DNA of 64,000 bases from assembly GCF_900112615.1 (NCBI RefSeq), contig NZ_FOMK01000001.1, forward strand, positions 1,736,001 through 1,800,000. The letters are read 5' to 3'. The stretch is from Chitinophaga sp. CF118. GTDB lineage: Bacteria > Bacteroidota > Bacteroidia > Chitinophagales > Chitinophagaceae. The notes below the pieces were generated by a model, which saw only the letters and a program-made list of their open reading frames with translations, ran no database searches and was not told the origin of the DNA. The number at the start of each line of letters is the position of its first letter. The stretch's first letter is position 1. Shown one piece after another: positions 43,489 through 53,975 of this stretch. Both the position numbers and the translations under genes were made by a program.

Positions 43489-43664
43489 TAGAGCAGAGAC
43501 CGGGCAGGGATAGAGCAGGGATAAGGCAGAGACTGGGTAGAGATTCGTTCATCCTTCGTTCATCCTTCGTTAAAAGACGTAGGATGAACGAAGGATGAAC
43601 GAATCTCTGCCGGATCTCAATACTTTCTCATAACTTTCTCAATACTTTCTTAGAACTTTCTTGT
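43489..43664. repeat. 11-nt periodic array with 28-bp hairpin at its centre
   Basis: 176 bp divide exactly into 16 units of 11 nt. Block A has five units like TAGAGCAGRGA. Block B is TTCGTTCATCC twice plus a variant. The next units (ACGTAGGATGA, ACGAAGGATGA) are the reverse complement of B. The last block has four units of the form [TA]ACTTTCTYNN plus CCGGATCTCAA. Blocks B form a perfect 28-bp stem (43539-43566 with 43581-43608, 14-nt loop). Outer arms GTATTGAGAT/ATCTCAATAC (43480-43489, 43614-43623) add to the dyad. It fills most of the 332-bp gap between divergent genes; no direct-repeat/spacer arrangement of a CRISPR exists. Confidence 0.85.
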
Positions 43665-43691
43665 TGGTATGAATTTCGTCAATTATTTATA

Positions 43692-45371
43692 ATGCAACAA
43701 AAATCCATTATACAAAGACACTGGAAAAAAGTCTTACTGGCAATTGGAGTCACCTTGTTATTAATCCTTACCACTACCTGGTATCTTGGTCAGCGCTGGA
43801 ACAGACAGATCCGGCTCCAGCTCCGCTCTTATGTACGGGAAATGTCTGACAGCCTTTATACTCTGCAATATGCAGACCTTAACCTGAACCTCCTTACTGG
43901 TAGTCTTTCCCTGTATAAAGTAAGCCTGGTAAGAGATTCTGCCATCTATGAAAAGTTACGGCAACAACAAAAAGCGCCGAAGTTTCTTTACAGCCTCAGT
44001 GCAGACCAGGTAGATCTGCGCTATTTTAAGGTATTACGCTATTTCCGGCATAAAGAAATAAGTGCCGGGGCACTGGAACTGCAAAACCCCAGTATCGTAC
44101 TGGAATTGAATGCGCAAAATATTGATACTACTAAGCCTAGAAATGCTTACCAGAACATCTCCAAGAAAATTCAGTCACTATTCCTGAGTTCCCTGCTGTT
44201 AGATAATATTAATCTGAAATATACTTACATAAAAAAAGACAGCAGCCTGGTTGTTACCCAGTTAAGCCAACTGCGGGTACATGTAAAGGACTTCCTGATC
44301 GATTCTGTTGCCATGCAGGACCCTACCCGGTTCCTTTATGCCCACAATTATGAATTCAATCTTAAAGAATATAGATACCGGACGCCGGACAGCCTGTACT
44401 GGATCCATGTCCGGGATATAGACTATAGTGCGGCAGAACAAATTCTCCGTGTAGGGCAGTTCAGCGTTGAGCCCAGGTATTCAAAACCACAGTTCGATGT
44501 GAAAGCACAAACCCAGCGCGACCGCTTCGATGTGCAGCTGAATAACATAGAATTATCGTCATTACAGCCACGGTTATTACTGGAGCAACAGGTATTCTGG
44601 GCTAACAAGCTGACTATCAGCAGCGGAAAGCTGGATATTTACCGAAACCGGGGCTTGCCCATGCCTCCGGGCAACAAACTGGGGCAGTTCCCCAATCAGC
44701 TGCTGCAAAAACTGGCCATACCTATATATATAGATACACTGATGGGCAAAAAAACGGAACTCTCTTACACAGAAGCAAATCCCAAATCGCACGAAACTGG
44801 CAAAATCACCTTTAATCATGTACACGGTACTTTACGAAACATAACGAATATTGATTCTATGATTGCGAAGAACGGTCATATCAGGGCAGAGATGGATGCC
44901 ATTCTGATGCAGAGCGGTAAACTACGGGCCCATTTCGACTTTGCTATGAAAGATAGTACTGGTAGATTTGGTGTGTCCGGCCAAATCATGGGGATGGATG
45001 CCAGGGAGCTAAACCCTGTATTAAAACCCCTGGGAATGATCGAAGTCAAGTCTTGCCGGATCAATGAGGTAACCTTTAGTATGACAGGCAATGAAAGAAG
45101 TGCTTCCGGAGAAGTTAAATTCCTGTATAGCGATCTGAAGATCAATATTCTAAAGAAACAAGAAGGTTCCCACGATTACCAAAAGAAGGGACTGATGAGC
45201 CTTTTTGCCAATGTAGTGGTGATTAAAGACAATAATCCTGACAATGGGGAAACGCGGATAGCCCATCCTCACTTTACCCGGGATATCCAGAAATCCTTTT
45301 TCAACCTTGTCTGGAAAACCCTTTTTACAGGGATAAAGGAGACCGCACTTGGTAAAAATTCTCCCATTTAA
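43692..45371 (+). CDS. AsmA-like membrane-anchored protein
   Basis: A 559-residue protein with one N-terminal membrane anchor (about 13-32, VLLAIGVTLLLILTTTWYLG) and a large beta-rich periplasmic body. DLNLNLLTGSLSLYKVSLVRD near the start and repeated strand pairs resemble the AsmA/DUF748 group of lipid-transfer-like or envelope proteins. Family placement is tentative because no single diagnostic motif is visible. The terminal LVWKTLFTGIKETALGK helix is a recurring feature in such Bacteroidota proteins. gyrB follows after 114 bp with its own promoter. Confidence 0.7.
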   Translation: MQQKSIIQRHWKKVLLAIGVTLLLILTTTWYLGQRWNRQIRLQLRSYVREMSDSLYTLQYADLNLNLLTGSLSLYKVSLVRDSAIYEKLRQQQKAPKFLYSLSADQVDLRYFKVLRYFRHKEISAGALELQNPSIVLELNAQNIDTTKPRNAYQNISKKIQSLFLSSLLLDNINLKYTYIKKDSSLVVTQLSQLRVHVKDFLIDSVAMQDPTRFLYAHNYEFNLKEYRYRTPDSLYWIHVRDIDYSAAEQILRVGQFSVEPRYSKPQFDVKAQTQRDRFDVQLNNIELSSLQPRLLLEQQVFWANKLTISSGKLDIYRNRGLPMPPGNKLGQFPNQLLQKLAIPIYIDTLMGKKTELSYTEANPKSHETGKITFNHVHGTLRNITNIDSMIAKNGHIRAEMDAILMQSGKLRAHFDFAMKDSTGRFGVSGQIMGMDARELNPVLKPLGMIEVKSCRINEVTFSMTGNERSASGEVKFLYSDLKINILKKQEGSHDYQKKGLMSLFANVVVIKDNNPDNGETRIAHPHFTRDIQKSFFNLVWKTLFTGIKETALGKNSPI

Positions 45372-45394
45372 ATTGTGGATATCAGGATGCAGAA

Positions 45395-45407
45395 ATGTGC
45401 ACATTAA
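45395..45407. repeat. ATGTGCACATTAA motif upstream of gyrB
   Basis: Identical to the 13-mer upstream of dxs (17493-17505); its first ten bases are palindromic. It lies 25 nt before the gyrB -7 box. Confidence 0.55.
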
Positions 45408-45419
45408 ACATGGAAATAA

Positions 45420-47465
<2,046 letters not shown>

Positions 47466-47484
47466 ATATGTTTTAAGATTATTG

Positions 47485-47518
47485 AAAGACGGATTACTAA
47501 GTAATCCGTCTTTTTTTT
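47485..47518 (+). terminator. Terminator after gyrB
   Basis: 13-bp stem AAAGACGGATTAC/GTAATCCGTCTTT with small loop and T8. Confidence 0.92.
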
Positions 47519-47655
47519 ATCTATTCATTTCCAATTACTTCGATAACACCCCACTATAAACTGTTAAAAAACTTATAAATATTTTATTTAATTCGTTCTT
47601 TTCTCATTATTTTGCACTCCTATTTATCACTATACCTAGAGAAATTACCTATCCT

Positions 47656-48138
47656 ATGAAACTAAAATCCATCGTGGGGCTATTTTGCCTATTTGTTGCT
47701 GCTATTACAGTAACGTCCTGCGAAAAAGACAAGGCAGTGCTGGCTTCGGGGTCCTGTACCTTTACATTTGACGGCACTGCCTATTCTGCGAACACAGCTT
47801 CCGGATATCTTGAAGATACTGTGGGTATTGGCAAAAAAGCCTTAACAGTACAAGCTATGGTAGGCAACCTCAAGACCTTCCTCGCTGCTACCATCATCTT
47901 CCCAGACACACTTGTTACAGGAGAATTTACTGAAGCAAACAATGCTTTCATAATGTTCTCTCAGGACGTGAGTAATTCAAATGATACCTCCTGGACAAGT
48001 ACAACTACTACAATTAAAATTACAAGCATAAATAGTAAGTACGCCGAAGGCACATTCTTCGGCAATTTAAAACGTGGTGAAACAGTAAAGCCAATAACGG
48101 ACGGAAAATTTAAAGTAAACATTAGTACAGAAAACTAA
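47656..48138 (+). CDS. Lipoprotein resembling DUF6252-type family
   Basis: A 160-residue lipoprotein. The signal peptide ends in VTSC with Cys22 lipidated. The beta-rich body (SCTFTFDGTAYSANTASGYL, IKITSINSKYAEGTFFGNLK, TDGKFKVNI) resembles small Bacteroidota lipoproteins of the DUF6252 kind, but the assignment is by pattern only. It has a terminator 37 bp downstream and is not joined to the SusC operon that follows. Confidence 0.75.
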   Translation: MKLKSIVGLFCLFVAAITVTSCEKDKAVLASGSCTFTFDGTAYSANTASGYLEDTVGIGKKALTVQAMVGNLKTFLAATIIFPDTLVTGEFTEANNAFIMFSQDVSNSNDTSWTSTTTTIKITSINSKYAEGTFFGNLKRGETVKPITDGKFKVNISTEN

Positions 48139-48174
48139 TTGATCATCGATTTTTTTGAAATCTTTTTCCATCAT

Positions 48175-48203
48175 GTCCCGCCTGTCAAGGTGGGACTTTT
48201 TTA
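48175..48203 (+). terminator. Terminator after lipoprotein gene
   Basis: 8-bp stem GTCCCGCC/GGTGGGAC (one wobble) followed by T7. Confidence 0.85.
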
Positions 48204-48361
48204 TTTTACCCCATTTTACCCCATTTTTTTCTCCTCTCTTCTCCGATCTGTTAATACTGTTAATATCTGCCTATAGATAGTTAAGAATGACAAAAAGAAC
48301 TTGTCCATTCTGAGTTTACTTTGAAGTAAGCGAGAATGAACTTAAGAAGCCAACATTGAAT

Positions 48362-48379
48362 GCCATTTGTACAAATGGC
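48362..48379. promoter_or_regulatory. 18-bp perfect palindrome upstream of SusC 2
   Basis: GCCATTTGTACAAATGGC lies 50 bp before the SusC ATG. A spacer-free palindrome of this length is a plausible dimeric-regulator site. Confidence 0.45.
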
Positions 48380-48428
48380 GTATAGGGACAATTTTTTCAC
48401 GTAAGAAACCAACATCTAATCTAGTCAT

Positions 48429-51400
48429 ATGAAAAGAAACTCATATTACCTGCTGGCATTGCTTGCCGGACTGTTATTCAGTTCGCTCTCCTTTGCACAG
48501 ACCAGGATTATCGAAGGAACCGTGACCGATGAAAACAAACATCCGGTTAGTTATGCAACCATCACTATCAAAGGCACTGGCAAAGGAGCCATCACTGAAA
48601 AGGATGGAACATTTAAACTGAATGCTGCTACAGGTGCAATAATCACAGTACGTGCCGTAGGTTTCACCACAAAGGAGATCAGCCTCGGCAGTGAAAATTC
48701 ACTCTCCATTACATTAGTAGAAAATCCCAGCGACCTGAACGAAGTAGTGGTAACAGCATTGGGTATGAAGAAAGAAAAACGCAACCTCACATTCAGCGCA
48801 CAGGAAGTAAAAAGCGATGAGATACTACGGGCAAAAGAACCGAATGTATTAAACGCTCTCACCGGTAAGGTATCGGGTGTGCAAATCACAAGCTCATCAG
48901 GAATGCCAGGAAGCTCTTCCCGCATCGTAATCCGCGGTGTGACCTCAATTGCCGGTGAAAACCAGGCGTTGATTGTAATGGATGGCGTGCCCATCAACAA
49001 TGATCAAACTGATGCAGCTGTTGACGGTGGTCCGGGTACCAACCGCCTTGCAGATATTGATCCGGGTATCATCGAAAGTATCAACGTATTAAAAGGTGCT
49101 GCGGCCACCGCATTGTACGGTTCTGCCGGTGCACGTGGTGTGGTATTGATCACAACAAAAAAGGGCACTCTAAACAGGAAACCTACCGTTTCTCTCTCAA
49201 CAGGTTTATCATTTGAAAATACCATCTTCCCGGACAGACAATATAAATATGGACAGGGATTAGACGGACTTTATGAAGATGGAGAAACCGTTAAAAGCAG
49301 AACCTCCTGGGGCCCACTAATGGATACATTGGTAGTGAACGGAAAAAAAGTGCAGAGTCGTAATCCACTGAAAGATTTTTTCAGGACCGGTGTAACCACC
49401 AATAATACGGTGAGTGTAGATGGCGGTAATGGTACTTCCAACTACTTTATGTCCTACTCCTATTTCAATCAGCAGGGAACTATTCCAAATACAGATTATA
49501 CTAGGCATAGCATCTTTACAAAATTCAATACGCAGATCAACAGTAAACTGAATGCAACCTTCCAGTTAACTTACAGTAATGTATTGAACCATAAAATGCC
49601 GGAAGGATACGGACTTGAGAATCCTTTATGGACAGTATTTATGGGACCTGTATCCTATAATTTCAAACCATATCTGAATCCTGATGGTACACAACGCTTA
49701 TACCGTTACAGCCGCAATAATCCTTATTGGGTGCTGGACAATGTACTGAATACTTCTACAGTAAACAGGTTCCTGCCATTACTCACTTTTGTGTATGCTC
49801 CTGCAGACTGGATCTCTGTTACTGAAAGAATAGGTGCTGACATTTATATGGACCGACTGAATTATCATGTGAATACAAACGATATTACTTATACTACCGG
49901 TCTTACATACACTAACAATCAGAACTTCCGTCAATATAATCATGACTTCATCGTACAATTAAAAAAACAGATAGGCAGAACAAATGCTAACCTGATGCTG
50001 GGGAACAATATATACTCCAACTATTCAGATGTTATGACTGCTAAAGGTCTTGGACTGGCAAAGCCGGGCTATTATAATATGGCCAGTGCATCTTCAGTGA
50101 CCTATACGGAGTCTATGACCAAAAACAGGAAAGTAGGCTTTTATGCACAGGCAGAAATTGATTACAACAGGATGCTGATACTCTCCCTTAGTGGCAGATA
50201 TGATGGCAGTTCAGTATTAGCTACCAATCATACCTATTATCCATATGGTTCAATTGCCGGCGGTTTCATCTTCTCTGAATTATTCTCTGAAAAACTGAAA
50301 GAGATCATCAGCTTCGGGAAAGTGAGAGCTTCTTATGCAGCAGTAGGTAATGATAATGTACAACCATACATAAACAAGACTCCATATACACAGGCAATTA
50401 TTGCAGGGGATGTAAGTAGTAACCTTACCTTTCCTTACAATGGACAGAATGGTTTCCTGATCAGTGACGCCCTCGGTAATCCTAATCTTAAGAATGAATT
50501 GCAGAAAGAGATTGAATTTGGACTGGAGATGAAAATGCTGCAAAACAGAATAGGATTGGAAGCTTCTTATTTCGACAGGAAAATGAGTAATGGCCTTGTT
50601 TATGGTATTTCCCTGGCCAATTCTACCGGTTATAATTCCACCACAATCAATTCTGCCCGGATGGAAACCAAAGGAATCGAGGTGCTGTTGAATCTTGTCC
50701 CTGTTAAAACAAAAAACTTCAGCTGGGATATGACCATTAACTATACCAAACTGAATTCAAAAGTACTGGAGATAGGTGCGGGTCTTGATCAGACAAGCAT
50801 CGGTACTATCTATGCGGTAAAAGGTCAGGCCTGGGGTTCTATATTCGGTAACAAATATGCCCGCACGGCAGATGGTCAGTTAAAGATCAATGATGCCGGG
50901 CTGCCATATTCATCAGGCGATTATGGCATTGTAGGAAACATCACTCCCCGGTGGACAGGCGGTATCAATAACATGTTCCGTTACAAACAATTTGGATTCA
51001 GCTTTTTGATTGATACCAAACAGGGAGGCCAGATCCTGAATTCTGATGATGGTTATGGATTGTACTATGGTACTTCCAAACAAACAGAAAAGAGGGCTGA
51101 CAGAGTAGTAGCAGGTATCAGCGATGCCACAGGAACAGCTAACACAATTTCAGTAACAGGGCAACAATACTTCCAGCAGATCAGTGGTATAACCGAAGCC
51201 GTTATACAGGACGATTCATATATCAAACTGCGTAATGTAACATTGTCTTACAACTTCTCTAAAAATTTATTAGGTAAGCTACCTGTTAAAGATGCGTCCA
51301 TCGTACTTACAGGACGTAACCTGTGGATCCATAAAGCGGCTGATTTCACAGGTGGTGATCCGGAAGTGAACTCATGGGGTAACCAGAACAGCGGACTGGG

Positions 51401-51464
51401 TGTTTATACTTTCTCAGCACCAACTTCCCGCTCATTTGACTGCACATTAAGGCTCACTTTTTAA
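48429..51464 (+). CDS. SusC/RagA-type TonB-linked outer-membrane protein
   Basis: TonB-dependent import channel of 1011 residues. The signal peptide ends at about residue 24 (SSLSFAQ). A CarboxypepD_reg-like domain follows (about 27-105: GTVTDENKHPVSYATITIKG, AITEKDGTFKL), then the EVVVTALGM signature, a plug (VIRGVTSIAGENQALIVMDG, LKGAAATALYGSAGARGVVL) and the barrel ending TLRLTF. Unlike the SusC at 6573 it has no Thr-rich linker. The SusD gene starts 18 bp downstream. No sigma/anti-sigma or CAZyme genes are near, so the ligand is unknown. Confidence 0.95.
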   Translation: MKRNSYYLLALLAGLLFSSLSFAQTRIIEGTVTDENKHPVSYATITIKGTGKGAITEKDGTFKLNAATGAIITVRAVGFTTKEISLGSENSLSITLVENPSDLNEVVVTALGMKKEKRNLTFSAQEVKSDEILRAKEPNVLNALTGKVSGVQITSSSGMPGSSSRIVIRGVTSIAGENQALIVMDGVPINNDQTDAAVDGGPGTNRLADIDPGIIESINVLKGAAATALYGSAGARGVVLITTKKGTLNRKPTVSLSTGLSFENTIFPDRQYKYGQGLDGLYEDGETVKSRTSWGPLMDTLVVNGKKVQSRNPLKDFFRTGVTTNNTVSVDGGNGTSNYFMSYSYFNQQGTIPNTDYTRHSIFTKFNTQINSKLNATFQLTYSNVLNHKMPEGYGLENPLWTVFMGPVSYNFKPYLNPDGTQRLYRYSRNNPYWVLDNVLNTSTVNRFLPLLTFVYAPADWISVTERIGADIYMDRLNYHVNTNDITYTTGLTYTNNQNFRQYNHDFIVQLKKQIGRTNANLMLGNNIYSNYSDVMTAKGLGLAKPGYYNMASASSVTYTESMTKNRKVGFYAQAEIDYNRMLILSLSGRYDGSSVLATNHTYYPYGSIAGGFIFSELFSEKLKEIISFGKVRASYAAVGNDNVQPYINKTPYTQAIIAGDVSSNLTFPYNGQNGFLISDALGNPNLKNELQKEIEFGLEMKMLQNRIGLEASYFDRKMSNGLVYGISLANSTGYNSTTINSARMETKGIEVLLNLVPVKTKNFSWDMTINYTKLNSKVLEIGAGLDQTSIGTIYAVKGQAWGSIFGNKYARTADGQLKINDAGLPYSSGDYGIVGNITPRWTGGINNMFRYKQFGFSFLIDTKQGGQILNSDDGYGLYYGTSKQTEKRADRVVAGISDATGTANTISVTGQQYFQQISGITEAVIQDDSYIKLRNVTLSYNFSKNLLGKLPVKDASIVLTGRNLWIHKAADFTGGDPEVNSWGNQNSGLGVYTFSAPTSRSFDCTLRLTF

Positions 51465-51482
51465 CTGTAAACTATTTAGAAC

Positions 51483-52874
51483 ATGAAAAAATCACTTCTC
51501 ATTATAATTGCCCTTGCTGCTACGGCATTCACAGGGTGTAAAAAATACCTGGATGTAAATGATAATCCAAATTCGCCAACCAATGTATCAGAAAGCCTGA
51601 TGCTGGCACCTTTGGAGGCTAGCATATCACAATACATTACAGCAGGTAATGCCTCCTCTCTTGTTAATCAATGGATGCAGAATTGCGTTCCTAATCAGCC
51701 GCTGCCCAATACAGTAAATTACATGGTAACCAGTTCTACTTTCGATGATTTCTGGAAGTCATTCTATGTAACGGCACTGAACAATCTGCACCTCCTCAAC
51801 ATTCAGGCAACAGCTAATGGCAATGGGAAATATGCAGGCATCTCAAAGATATTAACCGCCTATACGCTGGGAAATGCTACAGACCTGTGGGGTGATATTC
51901 CTTACTCAGAAGCCTTTAATGGCACTGATAATACAACTCCTGTATACGACTCACAGGAAAGTATCTACAATACTATCCAGGCCTTACTGGACAGTGCTAT
52001 TGTAGAAGTAAATGCAGGTACAGGTACCTCTCCTTCTACTGACGATTATTTTTACAGCGGAGATATGACCAAATGGGCGAAGATGGCATACACACTGAAA
52101 GCCCGCTATTATATGCATCTTACCAAAGCTCCAGGATATACAGCATCCGCACAGGCAACACTGGCACTGACGGCCTTAAGCAACGGTATGACCAGCAATA
52201 GCGATGATTGCTTTTTCCCTTATGCAGGCTCTTCTACCTCTTCAAATCCCTGGTATCTTCACTTTTTCAATACCTCTACTTTAGTATTATCATCACACTA
52301 TATAGACTCCCTCAAAGCGTTCAGCGATCCACGCTTGCCCTACCTAGTAAGCAAAGCAGAAAATACAGGTTTATATAATGGTAATGATATCGGATCAGGT
52401 GCAGGTGATTTACTGGATTATTCTGTTGCAGGTAGTTTTTACGGCGGTATCGGTTCTAATGTATATGTACTGAATGCTGCAGAAGCCTTGTTCCTGAAAG
52501 CGGAAGCAACCTATATCACTTCGGGATATGCTGCAGCCCAACCCATTTACAAAGCTGCTGTTGCTGAAAATCTGCTGAAAGTTGGCATAGATACAACTTC
52601 TACCGCAGCACGAAATTATTTATCATCACGTGGTACATTAACAGCAGATAATGCAATGCGGCTCATCATAGAAGAAAAGAATGCAGCAAATTTCTTTTCA
52701 ATGGAGAGTTATGTGGACTGGCGTCGTACCGGTTATCCTTCAATCAAATTGATCACCAACGATAATATAACAGCTATTCCCCGCAGGTTCCTTTATCCTT
52801 TAAATGAGATCACAGCAAATCCCCGGGCTATACAAAGCGCGAAACTTACTGATAAAGTATGGTGGGATAATTGA
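51483..52874 (+). CDS. SusD/RagB family nutrient-binding lipoprotein
   Basis: Ligand-binding surface lipoprotein paired with the preceding SusC. The 463-residue protein has lipobox TGC with Cys19, the SusD-type start KKYLDVNDNPNSPTNVS, and TPR-like helices (ISKILTAYTLGNATDLWGDI, NAAEALFLKAEATY). Both SusD proteins of the window belong to the same SusD-like_2 branch. The operon ends in the terminator at 52901-52941. Confidence 0.93.
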   Translation: MKKSLLIIIALAATAFTGCKKYLDVNDNPNSPTNVSESLMLAPLEASISQYITAGNASSLVNQWMQNCVPNQPLPNTVNYMVTSSTFDDFWKSFYVTALNNLHLLNIQATANGNGKYAGISKILTAYTLGNATDLWGDIPYSEAFNGTDNTTPVYDSQESIYNTIQALLDSAIVEVNAGTGTSPSTDDYFYSGDMTKWAKMAYTLKARYYMHLTKAPGYTASAQATLALTALSNGMTSNSDDCFFPYAGSSTSSNPWYLHFFNTSTLVLSSHYIDSLKAFSDPRLPYLVSKAENTGLYNGNDIGSGAGDLLDYSVAGSFYGGIGSNVYVLNAAEALFLKAEATYITSGYAAAQPIYKAAVAENLLKVGIDTTSTAARNYLSSRGTLTADNAMRLIIEEKNAANFFSMESYVDWRRTGYPSIKLITNDNITAIPRRFLYPLNEITANPRAIQSAKLTDKVWWDN

Positions 52875-52900
52875 TAAAACAAGTGTCTGTTCGTTATAAT

Positions 52901-52941
52901 AAAAAAGAAGGTGCGTCAACGTATGGCGCACCTTCTTTTTT
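52901..52941. terminator. Bidirectional terminator between SusD 2 and SIMPL genes
   Basis: 15-bp perfect stem AAAAAAGAAGGTGCG/CGCACCTTCTTTTTT, 11-nt loop, between convergent genes. Confidence 0.92.
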
Positions 52942-52975
52942 ATTTATTATTAAATTATCCTCATCCGGGTTTCAT

Positions 52976-53695
52976 TTATTTAATGAAAAACACCGCTCTT
53001 ACTTCTGCTCTTACCTTGATCGTTTTAAAGTTAATATCGGGCATTACGTCAGCACCCTCCTGAGCTCTGGAACGGCCCAGGTAAGATGCATTAGCCATCA
53101 TAGGCTGCACATCTGAATAATTGTCTGTATTGATCTCCTGCACTTCCAGCACACCATCTATCTTATCACCAATAGCATCCAGCATATACGTCGCCTTTGC
53201 TTTAGCAGCCTGTAATGCTTTCATCTTTACTTCTTTGCGATACTCCTCCATCTTACTATGGGAATAACTACTGATGTTTGCACTTTCGATTCCTTCGGCA
53301 TCTACAGCACTGAGTATGCTATTGATTTTATCCAGCTTACTCAGTTTAAGACGGAATTGCTTACGGGCCATAAAATCCTCTACCTTCTTCTTTTTAATCC
53401 ACCATTGTTCATAGTTATATCCAAATACATTTGTGATAGTAAGATCAGCTGGTGCAATTCCTGCATCCTGTACAGCCTTCTGTAATTGTTTTTCCAATAC
53501 GCTGATCTCTACCTTTGCTGTTTTATTTTTGTATTCACGCAAAGCGATATCAAAGTATATTTCATCCGGAGTAATCTCCGTCTCTGCAGAACCTGTTACT
53601 TCTATTTTCTTTACAGGAGGCTTATTGTCTGTTTGTTGAGCCTGACTAAGCGTAGCTAAAAATAATCCTGTCAGCAGGAACATTACCTTTTTCAT
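52976..53695 (-). CDS. SIMPL (DUF541) domain periplasmic protein
   Basis: A 239-residue exported protein with a signal peptide (about 1-19, ending LSQAQ) and one SIMPL domain: IEVTGSAETEITPDEIYFDI at the start, and KMKALQAAKAKATYMLDAIG, the usual helical hallmark, in the second half. The family has been linked to oxidative stress tolerance and signalling, with no settled biochemical role. It converges on SusD 2 and is monocistronic. Confidence 0.9.
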   Translation of the reverse strand: MKKVMFLLTGLFLATLSQAQQTDNKPPVKKIEVTGSAETEITPDEIYFDIALREYKNKTAKVEISVLEKQLQKAVQDAGIAPADLTITNVFGYNYEQWWIKKKKVEDFMARKQFRLKLSKLDKINSILSAVDAEGIESANISSYSHSKMEEYRKEVKMKALQAAKAKATYMLDAIGDKIDGVLEVQEINTDNYSDVQPMMANASYLGRSRAQEGADVMPDINFKTIKVRAEVRAVFFIK

Positions 53696-53921
53696 ATTGA
53701 TGTGTTTTATGTGTTTTAAATGTTATTATGCTACTATGATGCTGTTTCATTATCAGATTCCATAAATCAGTTAAAAATATTTTTATGGAATGCCAATGCC
53801 CAATACTTAATGATTATACAGATATAACGGTTATTCCATGAAACGGATATCTGGCAGTTATGTTACATAGATTTTCTATATAGTGTGTTTGGGGAGAGAT
53901 TTCAATATTCCTGTTACCATC

Positions 53922-53951
53922 AAAAAGCCCGGCTCTGATTGAGCCGGGCTT
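53922..53951 (-). terminator. Terminator after mfd
   Basis: On the minus strand, 10-bp stem AGCCCGGCTC/GAGCCGGGCT with 5-nt loop followed by T5, 25 bp beyond the stop codon. Confidence 0.9.
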
Positions 53952-53975
53952 ATATTATCAGATTATTTTAAATCA

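Noticed and set aside
43489..43664. CRISPR array
   Set aside because: Units are contiguous 11-mers with no spacers, no cas genes are present, and the centre is an inverted repeat.
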